Shown one piece after another: positions 56,301 through 64,000 of a stretch of DNA of 64,000 nucleotides. A model generated the notes under the pieces. It was not told the DNA's origin, made no database searches, and saw only the letters and a program-made list of their open reading frames with translations. This DNA comes from Panulirus ornatus (lineage: Eukaryota; Arthropoda; Malacostraca; Decapoda; Palinuridae), in contig NC_092240.1 of NCBI RefSeq assembly GCF_036320965.1, positions 15,744,501 through 15,808,500 of the forward strand, given 5' to 3'. Numbering within the stretch: position 1 is the stretch's first letter; each line of letters starts with the position of its first letter. Made by a program: the position numbers and the translations under genes.

Positions 56301-56480
56301 ACATTCCCAAACCACTCTTCCCCTTTACCCTTGAGCTTCATTTCACTCAGAGCCAAAACATCCAGGTTCCTTTCCTCAAACATACTACCTATCTCTCCTT
56401 TTTTCACATCTTGGTTACATCCACGCACATTTAGGCACTTGCTGCTTTTATTCATTCCCGTCGCCACCAAACCACACATG
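53306..56480 (-). mobile_element. Window LINE copy L29, the most complete element
   Basis: About 3.17 kb: poly-T of about 21 bases at 53,309-53,329 (A-tail on the minus strand), short 3' UTR to 53,512, and the whole ORF. It differs from its neighbours in having almost no decay. The 5' edge is abnormal: instead of the 5' UTR seen in L16, codons 1-16 read from a segment like the middle of the long 3' UTR (GTGGCGACGGGAATGAATAAAAG), joined to the ORF at GCAGCAAGTGCC. It was probably formed by a template jump or by insertion into another LINE. Confidence 0.9.
53513..56479 (-). pseudogene. RTE-type LINE ORF: endonuclease plus reverse transcriptase, one premature stop
   Basis: It encodes 988 codons from ATG at 56,479. 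The EEP endonuclease (residues ~15-255) keeps E47 in LSEMK, Y117 in GAYAPG, D153/N155 in MGDLNAK, DYVLID at 221-226 and D248/H249 in SDHYLV. A basic connector (about 260-450) contains KRKRQEVKRKVQEVKKRANE. In the RT, fingers carry WRNACIVPLYKGKGD and YRGISLLS, motif A has its Asp at about 630, motif B is RQGCVMSP near 686, and motif C is FTDD at 733-736 (FADD in most copies). The C-terminal tail has WFGHMERM and RGRPNWRWKDG, as in RTE/BovB proteins. Defects: CGA to TGA at codon 662 (54,494-54,496), a 9-bp deletion making ACDRVALW from AYDRVDRDALW, and the FTDD change. Lengths suit the RTE family (one ORF near 1,000 aa). Confidence 0.9.
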
Positions 56481-56600
56481 AAATTTTATGTATACAAACA
56501 TAATATATGCATACACATGTACATTTCATACTTACTCACTGTCATCCATTCCCAGCACCAATCCATCCCACAGGAAATAGCATAAGTGCATCAAGTAATT
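56481..56600 (-). mobile_element. Diverged LINE 3' UTR fragment beside L29
   Basis: TACACATGTACATTTCATAC and CATTCCCAGCACCAATCCATCC resemble the L26 variant of the long UTR (52,000-52,060). With the first codons of L29 it would form one continuous UTR piece, supporting a chimeric 5' end for L29. Confidence 0.55.
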
Positions 56601-56659
56601 GACAAAAATTATATCATATACATTCTCCTCTTCTTCCCCACATCCGATCTTCCATACAT

Positions 56660-56867
56660 ATTCACCATATTTTGCACCAGTTAGGCAGCATCAAGAACAG
56701 ATGACTGTACCTTTGAGGAAAAATCCTCAGTTGGCCCCTTTCTCTATTCCTTCTTGGAAAGCAAAACAGATGGAGAGGAGTACAGCCCCACACTCCCACC
56801 CATTTGAGTCACCTTCTATGACAAACAGGGGGCAGTATTCTTTCTCCCCTATCTCCAGGGATATTAT
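56660..56867 (-). mobile_element. Partner SINE copy, old
   Basis: Minus-strand order: CCCTGGAGATAGGGGAGAAA, GTCATAGAAGGTGACTCAAA, CTTTCCAAGAAGGAATAGAG, CAAAGGTACAGTCATCTG, then a decayed hairpin region (AGTTAGGCAGC). About 15-20 percent diverged by eye from the young copies. Confidence 0.75.
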
Positions 56868-56907
56868 ATATACTCTCAGTAACAAAGAGATCATATTGGG
56901 AATGATC

Positions 56908-57457
56908 TTTTTTTTCTTTTTTTTTTGCTTTGTCGCTGTCTCCCGCGTTTGCGAGGTAGCGCAGGGAAACAGACAAAAGAAATGGCCCAACCCACCCCCA
57001 TACACATGTATATACATACGTCCACACACGCAAATATACATACACAGCTTTCCATGGTTTACCCCAGACGCTTCACATGCCCTGATTCAATCCACTGACA
57101 GCACGTCAACCCCAGTATACCACATCGATCCAATTCACTCTATTCCTTGCCCTCCTTTCACCCTCCTGCATGTTCAGGCCCCGATCAAACAAAATCTTTT
57201 TCACTCCATCTTTCCACCTCCAATTTGGTCTCCCACTTCTCGTTCCCTCCACCTCCAACACATATATCCTCTTGGTCAATCTTTCCTCACTCATTCTCTC
57301 CATGTGCCCAAACCATTTCAAAACACCCTCTTCTGCTCTCTCAACCACGCTCTTTTTATTTCCACACATCTCTCTTACCCTTACGTTACTTACTCGATCA
57401 AACCACCTCACACCACACATTGTCCTCAAACATCTCATTTCCAGCACATCCATCCTC
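56908..57457 (-). mobile_element. Window LINE copy L30, short-UTR type
   Basis: Poly-T, short UTR, and an open C-terminal frame of about 115 codons beginning at MDVLEMRCLRTMC. It is 5'-truncated at the RRMDVLE codons. Its UTR lacks four bases within ACATACCTACACAG. Confidence 0.9.
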
Positions 57458-57689
57458 CAAATGAACTTATAAGTACATACTCTAAAATGTAAACTGTGAT
57501 TAAAAAATCCATAATTTTATTTACACTGTAAAAAAAAAAAGCACATGATTACTTACAATGGTGCACAGGTCCATGCATGAAATTTACAAAAAATCTTCAT
57601 ACATAATCACAATAAAAAATATTTTAGCAATCATATTATAATAATAGTTTTAGACTTAAGGAAAACATCTACAACACAAAGCTTCACCA
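57458..57689 (-). other. Possible 3' UTR of the candidate host gene
   Basis: AT-rich stretch immediately downstream (minus strand) of the stop at 57,690. An AATAAA is present on the minus strand at about 57,517-57,522 and could be a polyadenylation signal, giving a 3' UTR of roughly 180-200 nt. LINE L30 begins just beyond it. Confidence 0.35.
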
Positions 57690-58073
57690 TTAACGAAATT
57701 TACCTTTAGGAGTAAAATTATATCTACGTCCACTATTTCCTTTCTGCAAAGCTTTGTGTTTTAATTTTGATATGACACCATTGAATTCTTTGACATTTTT
57801 CTGTTCCTTTCCTTTCCTTGCTTTGCTATCTTCTTTAACAATCTTAATGTCATTTTCCTTTCTTGTACTATTACTCACTTCACTTTTGTATTTCAAAGAT
57901 GATCCATCTTGTCCAGCAGAAGATGCTAATAATTTTGAATGGCTAGTGTGAAAGACTTCTTTCCAATCTATTGCATAATTTTGGGAACCTTCTTGAGTGT
58001 GATGATTTGAACTAACAGAGGAACCCTCATTCCACAAGCAGAGAGCTCCCCATCGCTTATGATTCCCAACATC
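57690..58073 (-). CDS. Candidate terminal exon of an unidentified host gene
   Basis: A 127-codon open segment ends at TAA (57,690-57,692). Its likely start is a splice acceptor: minus strand TTTATCAACAG|GATGTTGGG at 58,074/58,073, phase 0. The frame is also open upstream to 58,235, but those residues are hydrophobic and AT-noise-like. After the acceptor the composition changes to soluble and charged: DVGNHKRWGALCLWNEGSS, a Ser/Asn/His stretch, DWKEVFHTSHSKLLASSAG, a lysine/glutamate-rich segment (KIVKEDSKARKGKEQKNVKE) and a basic end GNSGRRYNFTPKGKFR. This resembles the disordered basic tail of a nuclear or nucleolar protein, but I recognise no family. It is not related to the LINE. It could still be a chance frame. 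Confidence 0.4.
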   Translation of the reverse strand, partial: DVGNHKRWGALCLWNEGSSVSSNHHTQEGSQNYAIDWKEVFHTSHSKLLASSAGQDGSSLKYKSEVSNSTRKENDIKIVKEDSKARKGKEQKNVKEFNGVISKLKHKALQKGNSGRRYNFTPKGKFR

Positions 58074-58388
58074 CTGTTGATAAATCAAGATACTCTGTAA
58101 TGACTGGTTTAAGTGAATAAGTAAAGATGACTGATAACAATGTTGTTTGAAAAAGACCGTAAATACTTTCATATAAATGCCAGTCAATGATAAAGAGATC
58201 CAATCCAAACATACTGTGAAACTAAAGTTTTTCAAATTATTCTATAGCCCTTAACACACATCTCACAATATCCCAGGCCAATAATTCTCTTTTCTTGTGT
58301 TCATACTGTTTATTTAGTGTGAGCAAATGAGGCTATTTCTTCATCTTAATGCAGGAAATGGTGAACAACTAGGAAAAAATATATATAT
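58074..58388. other. Putative intron sequence upstream of the candidate exon
   Basis: AT-rich, no repeat recognised except a weak TGCAGGAAATGGTGAACAAC near 58,350, which may be the decayed tail of a partner SINE. Confidence 0.35.
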
Positions 58389-59572
58389 TTAGGTGAGAAA
58401 CTGCAGAAGTTGGTGAATGAGTTTGGTAAAGTGTGTAAAAGAAGAAAGTTGAGAATAAATGTAAATAAGAGCAAGGTCATTAGGTAAACTAGGATTGAGG
58501 GACAAGTTAATTGGGAGGTAAGTTTGAATGGAGAAAAATTGGAGGAAGTGAAGTGTTTTACATATCTAGGAGTGGATTTAGCAGTGGATGGAACCATGGA
58601 AGCAGAAGTGAGTCACAGGGTGGGGGAGGGGCGAAGGTTCTGTGAGCATTGAAGAATGTGTGGAAGGCGAGAACGTTATCTTGGAGAGCAAAAATGGGTA
58701 TGTTTGAAGGATTGGTAGTTCCAACAATGTTATATGGTTGCGAGGCATGGGCTATAGATAGGGTTGTGCATAGGAGGGTGGATGTGTTGGAAATAAAATG
58801 TTTGAGGACAATATGTGGTGTGAGGTGGTTCGATGGAGTAAGTAATGAAAGGGTAAGAGAGATGTGTGGTAATACAGAGTAGGGTGAAGAGAGCAGAAGA
58901 GGGTGTACTGAAATGGTTTGATCACATGGATAGAATGAGTGAGTTAAGATTGACAAAAAGGATATATGTGTCAGACATGGAGGGAACGAGGAGAAGTGGG
59001 GGACCAAACTGGAGGTGGAATGATGGAGTGAAAAAGATTTTGAGCAATCGGGGCCTGAACATACAGGAGGGTGAAAGGTGTGCAAGGAATAGAGTGAACA
59101 TATCGGGTATACCGGGGTCGACATGCTGCCATTAGATTAAACCAGGGCATGTGAAGCATCTGGGGTAAACCATGGAAAGTTTTGCGGGGCATGGATGTGG
59201 AAAGGGAGCTGTGGTTTGGGTGCATTACACATGATGGCTAGAGACTTGAGTATGAACAAATGTGCCCTTTATTGTCATTTCCTAGTGCTACCTCGCGTGC
59301 GCTTGGGGAGGGGGGTGCCATTTCATGTGTGGCGGGGTGGCGACCAGAATGGATGAAGGCAGCAAGTGTGGATGTGTACATGAATATATATGTAAATGTC
59401 TGTGTATGTATAAGTATGTATACGCTGAAATGTATAGGTATGTATATGTGCGTGTGTGGGCATTTACGAATGAATATACATGTTGTATGTGGGTGGGTTG
59501 GGCCATTCTTTCATCTGTTTCCTTGCGCTACCTCGCTAACATGGGAGACAGCGACAAAGTATTTATTTATCT
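58389..59572 (+). mobile_element. Window LINE copy L31, long-UTR type
   Basis: From GEKLQKLVNEFGKVCKRRK to the end of the long 3' UTR. Frame breaks: a stop in the RIEGQV region (about 58,485), a one-base loss near 58,630 (GGGGAGGGGCGAAGG), and a small deletion/insertion in the GNKKSVVERAE block (about 58,874). The UTR has a strong first hairpin cassette near 59,276-59,315, the block GGTGGCGACCAGAATGGATG at 59,337-59,356 followed by GCAGCAAGTG, and the terminal stem-loop at about 59,524-59,553. Confidence 0.9.
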
Positions 59573-59575
59573 ATT

Positions 59576-61206
59576 ATCTTACTTTGTCGCTGTCTCCCGC
59601 GTTATCGAGGTAGCGCAAGGAAACAGACAAAAGAATGGCCCAACCCACCCACATACACGTCCACACACGCAAATATACATACTTATACATCTCAACGTAT
59701 AAATATATATATACACACACAGACATATACATATATACACATGTACATAATTCATACTGTCTGCCTTTATTCATTCCCATCACCACCCCGCCACACATGA
59801 AACAGCAACCCCCTCCCCCCGCACACACACGAGGTAGCGCTAGAAAAAGACAACAAAGGTCACATTCAATCACACTCAGTCTCTAGCTATCATGGATAAT
59901 GCACCGAAACCACAGCTCTCTTTCCACATCCAGGCCCCACACAACTTTCCATGGTTTACCCCAGACGCTTCACATGCCCTGGTTCAATCCACTGACAGCA
60001 CGTCAACCCCGGTATACCACATTGTTCCAATTCACTCTATTCCTTGCATGCCTTTCACCCTCCTGCATGTTCAGGCCCCGATCACTCAAAATCTTTTTCA
60101 CTCCATCTTTCCACCTCCAATTTGGTCTCCCACTTGTCGTTCCCTCCATCTCTGACACATATATCCTCTTGGTCAATCTTCCCTCACTCATTCTCTCCAT
60201 GTGACCAAACCATTTCAAAACACCCTCTTCTACTCTCTCAACCACACTCTTTTTATTACCACACATCTCTCTTACCCTATCATTACTTACTCGATCAAAC
60301 CACCTCACACCACATATTTTCCTCAAACATCTCATATCCAACACATCCATCCTCCTTCGCACAACTCTATCTATATCCCACGCCTCGCAACCATATAACA
60401 TTGTTGGAATCACTATGCCTTTAAACATACCCATTTTTGTTTTCTGAGATAATGTTCTCGCCTTCCACAGATTTTTCAACGCTCCCAGAACTTTCGCCCC
60501 CTCCCTCACCCTGTGACTCACTTCCGCTTCCATGGTTCCATCCGCTGCCAGATCCACTCCCAGATATCTAAAACACTTCACTTCCTCCAGTTTTTCTCCA
60601 TTCAAACTTACCTCCCAATTGACTTGTCCCTCAACCCTAATGTACCTAATAACCTTGCTCTTATTCACATTTACTCTCAGCTTTCTTCTTTCACACACTT
60701 TACCAAACTCAGTCACCAGCTTCTGCAGTGTCTCACCCAAATCAGCCACCAGCGCTGTATCATCAGCGAACAACAACTGACTCACTTCCCAAGCCATCTC
60801 ATCCACAACAGACTGCATACTTGCCCCTCTTTCCAAAACTCTTGCATTCACCTCCCTAACAACCCCATCCACAAACAAATTAAACAACCCTAGAGACATC
60901 ACGCACCCCTGCCGCAGACCAACATTCACTGAGAACCAATCACTTTCCTCTCTTCCTACTCATACACATGCCTTACATCCTCGATAAAGACTTTTCACTG
61001 CTTCTAACAACTTGCCTCCCACACCATATATTCTTAATACCTTCCACAGCGCATCTCTATCAACTCTATCACATGCCTTCTCCAGATCCATAAATGCTAC
61101 ATACAAATCCATTTGTTTTCTCAGTATTTCTCACATACATTCTTCAGAGCAAACACCTGATGCATACATCCTCTACCACTTCTGAGACCACACTGCTCTT
61201 CCCCAA

Positions 61207-61211
<5 letters not shown>
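59576..61211 (-). mobile_element. Window LINE copy L32, long-UTR type with intact RT motifs
   Basis: It is the tail-to-tail partner of L31. Long 3' UTR at 59,580-60,002, then an uninterrupted frame from 60,929 to 60,003 with MNVGLRQGCVMSLGLFNLFVDG, LLFADDTALVAD and the C-terminal tail. Frame breaks upstream (STOP in SRYEDV-like GCKACV region near 60,965; a lost base near 61,110). The 5' end is truncated at the HQIGEEQCG codons (CCCCAATCTG), adjoining a TA array. Confidence 0.9.

Positions 61212-61293
<82 letters not shown>
61212..61293. repeat. (TA)n microsatellite with one TGTA interruption
   Basis: About 82 bp between the truncated 5' end of L32 and the tail of L33. Another same-strand head-to-tail junction. 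Confidence 0.95.
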
Positions 61294-61296
<3 letters not shown>

Positions 61297-63320
61297 TATT
61301 TTTTTTTTTTTTGCCGGTCTCCCGCGTTTGCGAGGTAGCGCAAGGAAACAGACAAAAGAAATGGCCCAACCCACCCCCGTACACATGTATATACATACGT
61401 CCACACACGCAAATATACATACCTACACAGCTTTCCATGGTTTACCCCAGACGCTTCACACGCCCTGATTCAATCCACTGACAGCACGTCAACCCCGGTA
61501 TACCACATCGATCCAATTCACTCTATTCCTTGCCCTCCTTTCACCCTCCTGCATGTTCAGGCCCCGATCACACAAAATCTTTTTCACTCCATCTTTCCAC
61601 CTCCAATTTGGTCTCCCACTTCTCCTTATTCCCTCCACCTCCGACAAATATATCCTCTTGGTCAATCTTTCCTCACTCATTCTCTCCATGTGCCCAAACC
61701 ATTTCAAAACACCCTCTTCTGCTCTCTCAACCACACTCTTTTTATTTCCACACATCTCTCTTACCCTTACGTTACTTACTCGATCAAACCACCTCACACC
61801 ACACATTGTCCTCAAATATCTCATTTCCAGCACATCCATCCTCCTGCGCACAACTCTATCCATAGCCCACGCCTCGCAACCATACAACATTGTTGGAACC
61901 ACTATTCCGTCAAACATACCCATTTTTGCTTTCTGAGATAATGTTCTCGACTTCCACACATTCTTCAAGGCTCCCAGAATTTTCGCCCCCTCCCCCACCC
62001 TATGATCCACTTCCGCTTCCTTGGTTCCATCCGCTGCCAGATCCACTCCCAGATATCTAAAACACTTACTTCCTCCAGTTTTTCTCCATTCAAACTTACC
62101 TCCCAATTGACTTGACCCTCAACCCTACTGTACCTAATAACCTTGCTCTTATTCACATTTACTCTTAACTTTCTTCTTTCACACACTTTACCAAACTCAG
62201 TCACCAGCTTCTGCAGTTTCTCACATGAATCAGCCACCAGCGCTGTATCATCAGCGAACAACAACTGACTCACTTCCCAAGCTCTCTCATCCCCAACAGA
62301 CTTCATACTTGCCCCTCTTTCCAAAACTCTTGTATTCACCTCCCTAACAACCCCATCCATAAACAAGTTAAACAACCATGGAGACATCACACACCCCTGC
62401 CGCAAACCTACATTCACTGAGAACCAATCACTTTCCTCTCTTCCTACACGTACACATGCCTTACATCCTCGATAAAAACTTTTCACTGCTTCTAACAACT
62501 TGCCTCCCACACCATATATTCTTAATACCTTCCACAGAACATCTCTATCAACTCTATCATATGCCTTCTCCAGATCCATAAATGCTACATACAAATCCAT
62601 TTGCTTTTCTAAGTATTTCTCACATACATTCTTCAAAGCAAACACCTGATCCACACATCCTCTACCACTTCTGAAACCACACTGCTCTTCCCAAATCTGA
62701 TGCTCTGTACATGCCTTCACCCTCTCAATCAATACCCTCCCATATAATTTACCAGGAATACTTAACAAACTTATACCTCTGTAATTTGAGCACTCACCCT
62801 TATCCCCTTTGCCTTTGTACAATGGCACTATGGACACATTCCGCCAATCCTCAGGCACCTCACCATGAGTCATACATACATTAAATAACCTTACCAACCA
62901 GTCAATAATACAGTCACCCCCTTTTTTAATAAATTCCACTGCAATACCATCCAAACCTGCTGCCTTGCGGCTTTCATCTTCCGCAAAGCTTTTACTACCT
63001 CTTCTCTGTTTACCAAATCATTTTCCCTAACCCTCTCACTCTGCACACCACCTCGACCAAAACACCCTATTTCTGCCACTCTATCATCAAACACATTCAA
63101 CAAACCTTCAAAATACTCACTCCATCTCCTTCTCACATCACCACTACTTGTTATCACCTCCCCATTTGCGCCCTTCACTGAAGTTCCCATTTGCTCCCTT
63201 GTCTTATGCACTTTATTTACCTCCTTCCAGAACATCTTTTTATTCTCCCTAAAATTTAATGATACTCTCTCACCCCAACTCTCATTTGCCCTCTTTTTCA
63301 CCTCTTGCACCTTTCTCTTG
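61294..63320 (-). mobile_element. Window LINE copy L33, short-UTR type, near-complete RT
   Basis: Short UTR with a trimmed hairpin end (GCCGGTCTCCCGCG lacks the usual GTCGCT part), then RT and connector up to KVQEVKKRANE. Only two single-base deletions disturb the frame: at about 62,069 (AACACTTACTTCC for AACACTTCACTTCC) and about 62,969 (CTTGCGGC for CTTGCCGGC). Between them (62,954-62,069) fingers, palm and FADD box are intact. The 5' truncation is at CTTTCTCTTGA, again against TA. Confidence 0.9.
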
Positions 63321-63337
63321 ATATATATATATATATT
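63321..63337. repeat. Short (TA)n at L33/L34 boundary
   Basis: Same-strand head-to-tail junction with a short TA run and AT-rich tail. Confidence 0.85.
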
Positions 63338-63349
63338 TTATATTTTTAT

Positions 63350-64000
63350 TAATTTTACATTTTGTCGCTGTCTCCCACGTTTGCGAGGTAGCGCAAGGAA
63401 ACAGACGAAAGAAAATGGCCCAACCCACCCCAATACACATGTATATACATGCGTCCACACACGCAAATATACATACCTACACAGCTTTCCATGGTTTACC
63501 CCAGACGCTTCACATGCCCTGATTCAATCCATTGACAGCATGTCAACCCCGGTATACCACATCGATCCAATTCACTCTATTCCTTGCCCTCCTTTCACCC
63601 TCCTGCATGTTCAGGCCCCGATCACACAAAATCTTTTTCACTCCATCTTTCCACCTCCAATTTGGTCTCCCACTTCTCCTCATTCCCTCCACCTCCAACA
63701 CATATATCCTCTTGGTCAATCTTTCCTCACTCATTCTCTCCATGTGCCCAAACCATTTCAAAACACCCTCCTCTGCTCTCTCAACCACGCTCTTTTTATT
63801 TCCACACATCTCTCTTACCCTTACGTTACTTACTCGATCAAACCACCTCACACCACACATTGTCCTCAAACATCTCATTTCCAGCACATCCATCCTCCTG
63901 CGCACAACTCTATCCATAGCCCACGCCTCGCAACCATACAACATTGTTGGAACCACTATTCCTTCAACATACCCATTTTTGCTTTCCGAGATAATGTTCT
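63350..64000 (-). mobile_element. Window LINE copy L34, short-UTR type, continues off the window
   Basis: AT-rich tail, short 3' UTR at about 63,360-63,542, then an open C-terminal frame from 63,956 to 63,543 (VVPTMLYGCEAW to VVYRG). A one-base deletion near 63,966 (CTTCAACATACC for CTTCAAACATACC) breaks the frame just before the window ends. Confidence 0.9.

Overview
The window looks like arthropod nuclear DNA, most plausibly from a decapod crustacean. This is inferred from its intron- and repeat-rich texture, very long TA and CA microsatellites, and swarms of RTE-type LINEs. No species-diagnostic gene was found. There are no operons, bacterial genes, ribosomal RNA genes, CRISPR arrays or intact host genes. 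The only ordinary-gene candidate is a possible terminal coding exon on the minus strand near 57.7-58.1 kb.

About half of the window is one family of non-LTR retrotransposon, here called the window LINE, in more than 30 fragments on both strands. Its single ORF reads as an AP-like endonuclease (EEP fold) followed by a reverse transcriptase. The C-terminal tail has a WFGHMERM block, a GRPNWRWKDGVKKIL block and an ARNRVNW block, the layout of RTE/BovB-type proteins. The 3' UTR ends in a conserved 28-nt stem-loop followed by an A/TA-rich tail. Two subfamilies are visible: one with a long 3' UTR and one in which about 256 bp of it is deleted. Many short-UTR copies are nearly identical with long open frames, so activity was recent. 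The most complete copy is at 53,311-56,479 (minus). It encodes 988 codons with one premature stop.

A non-autonomous partner of about 220 bp occurs at least seven times. Its front matches the LINE 5' UTR and its back carries the LINE stem-loop. It is therefore an end-to-end deletion derivative, like trypanosome RIME relative to ingi.

Layout: 1-2.5 kb is AT-rich with a tRNA-like SINE relic. 2.5-18.3 kb is a LINE array containing a 6.16-kb direct tandem duplication (4.7-10.87 kb and 10.87-17.03 kb). Its junction is a hybrid LINE, as expected from unequal crossing over. 18.3-23 kb is AT-rich, with a Tigger/pogo transposase relic (minus) and local tandem duplications. 23-33.1 kb is a LINE/SINE mosaic. 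33.1-44 kb holds degenerate ~40-bp minisatellite arrays in both orientations and a second Tigger relic (plus). 45.6-47.1 kb is an old CR1/L2-like LINE relic (minus). 47.9-51.3 kb carries ancient window-LINE copies. 51.3-64 kb is a young LINE/SINE array containing the near-intact copy and the candidate host exon.

The parts act together only as a retroelement ecosystem: one autonomous LINE, a partner that borrows its 5' and 3' signals, and recombination among copies that builds duplications, palindromes and hybrids. All of this is read by eye; consensus building and database searches were not possible.
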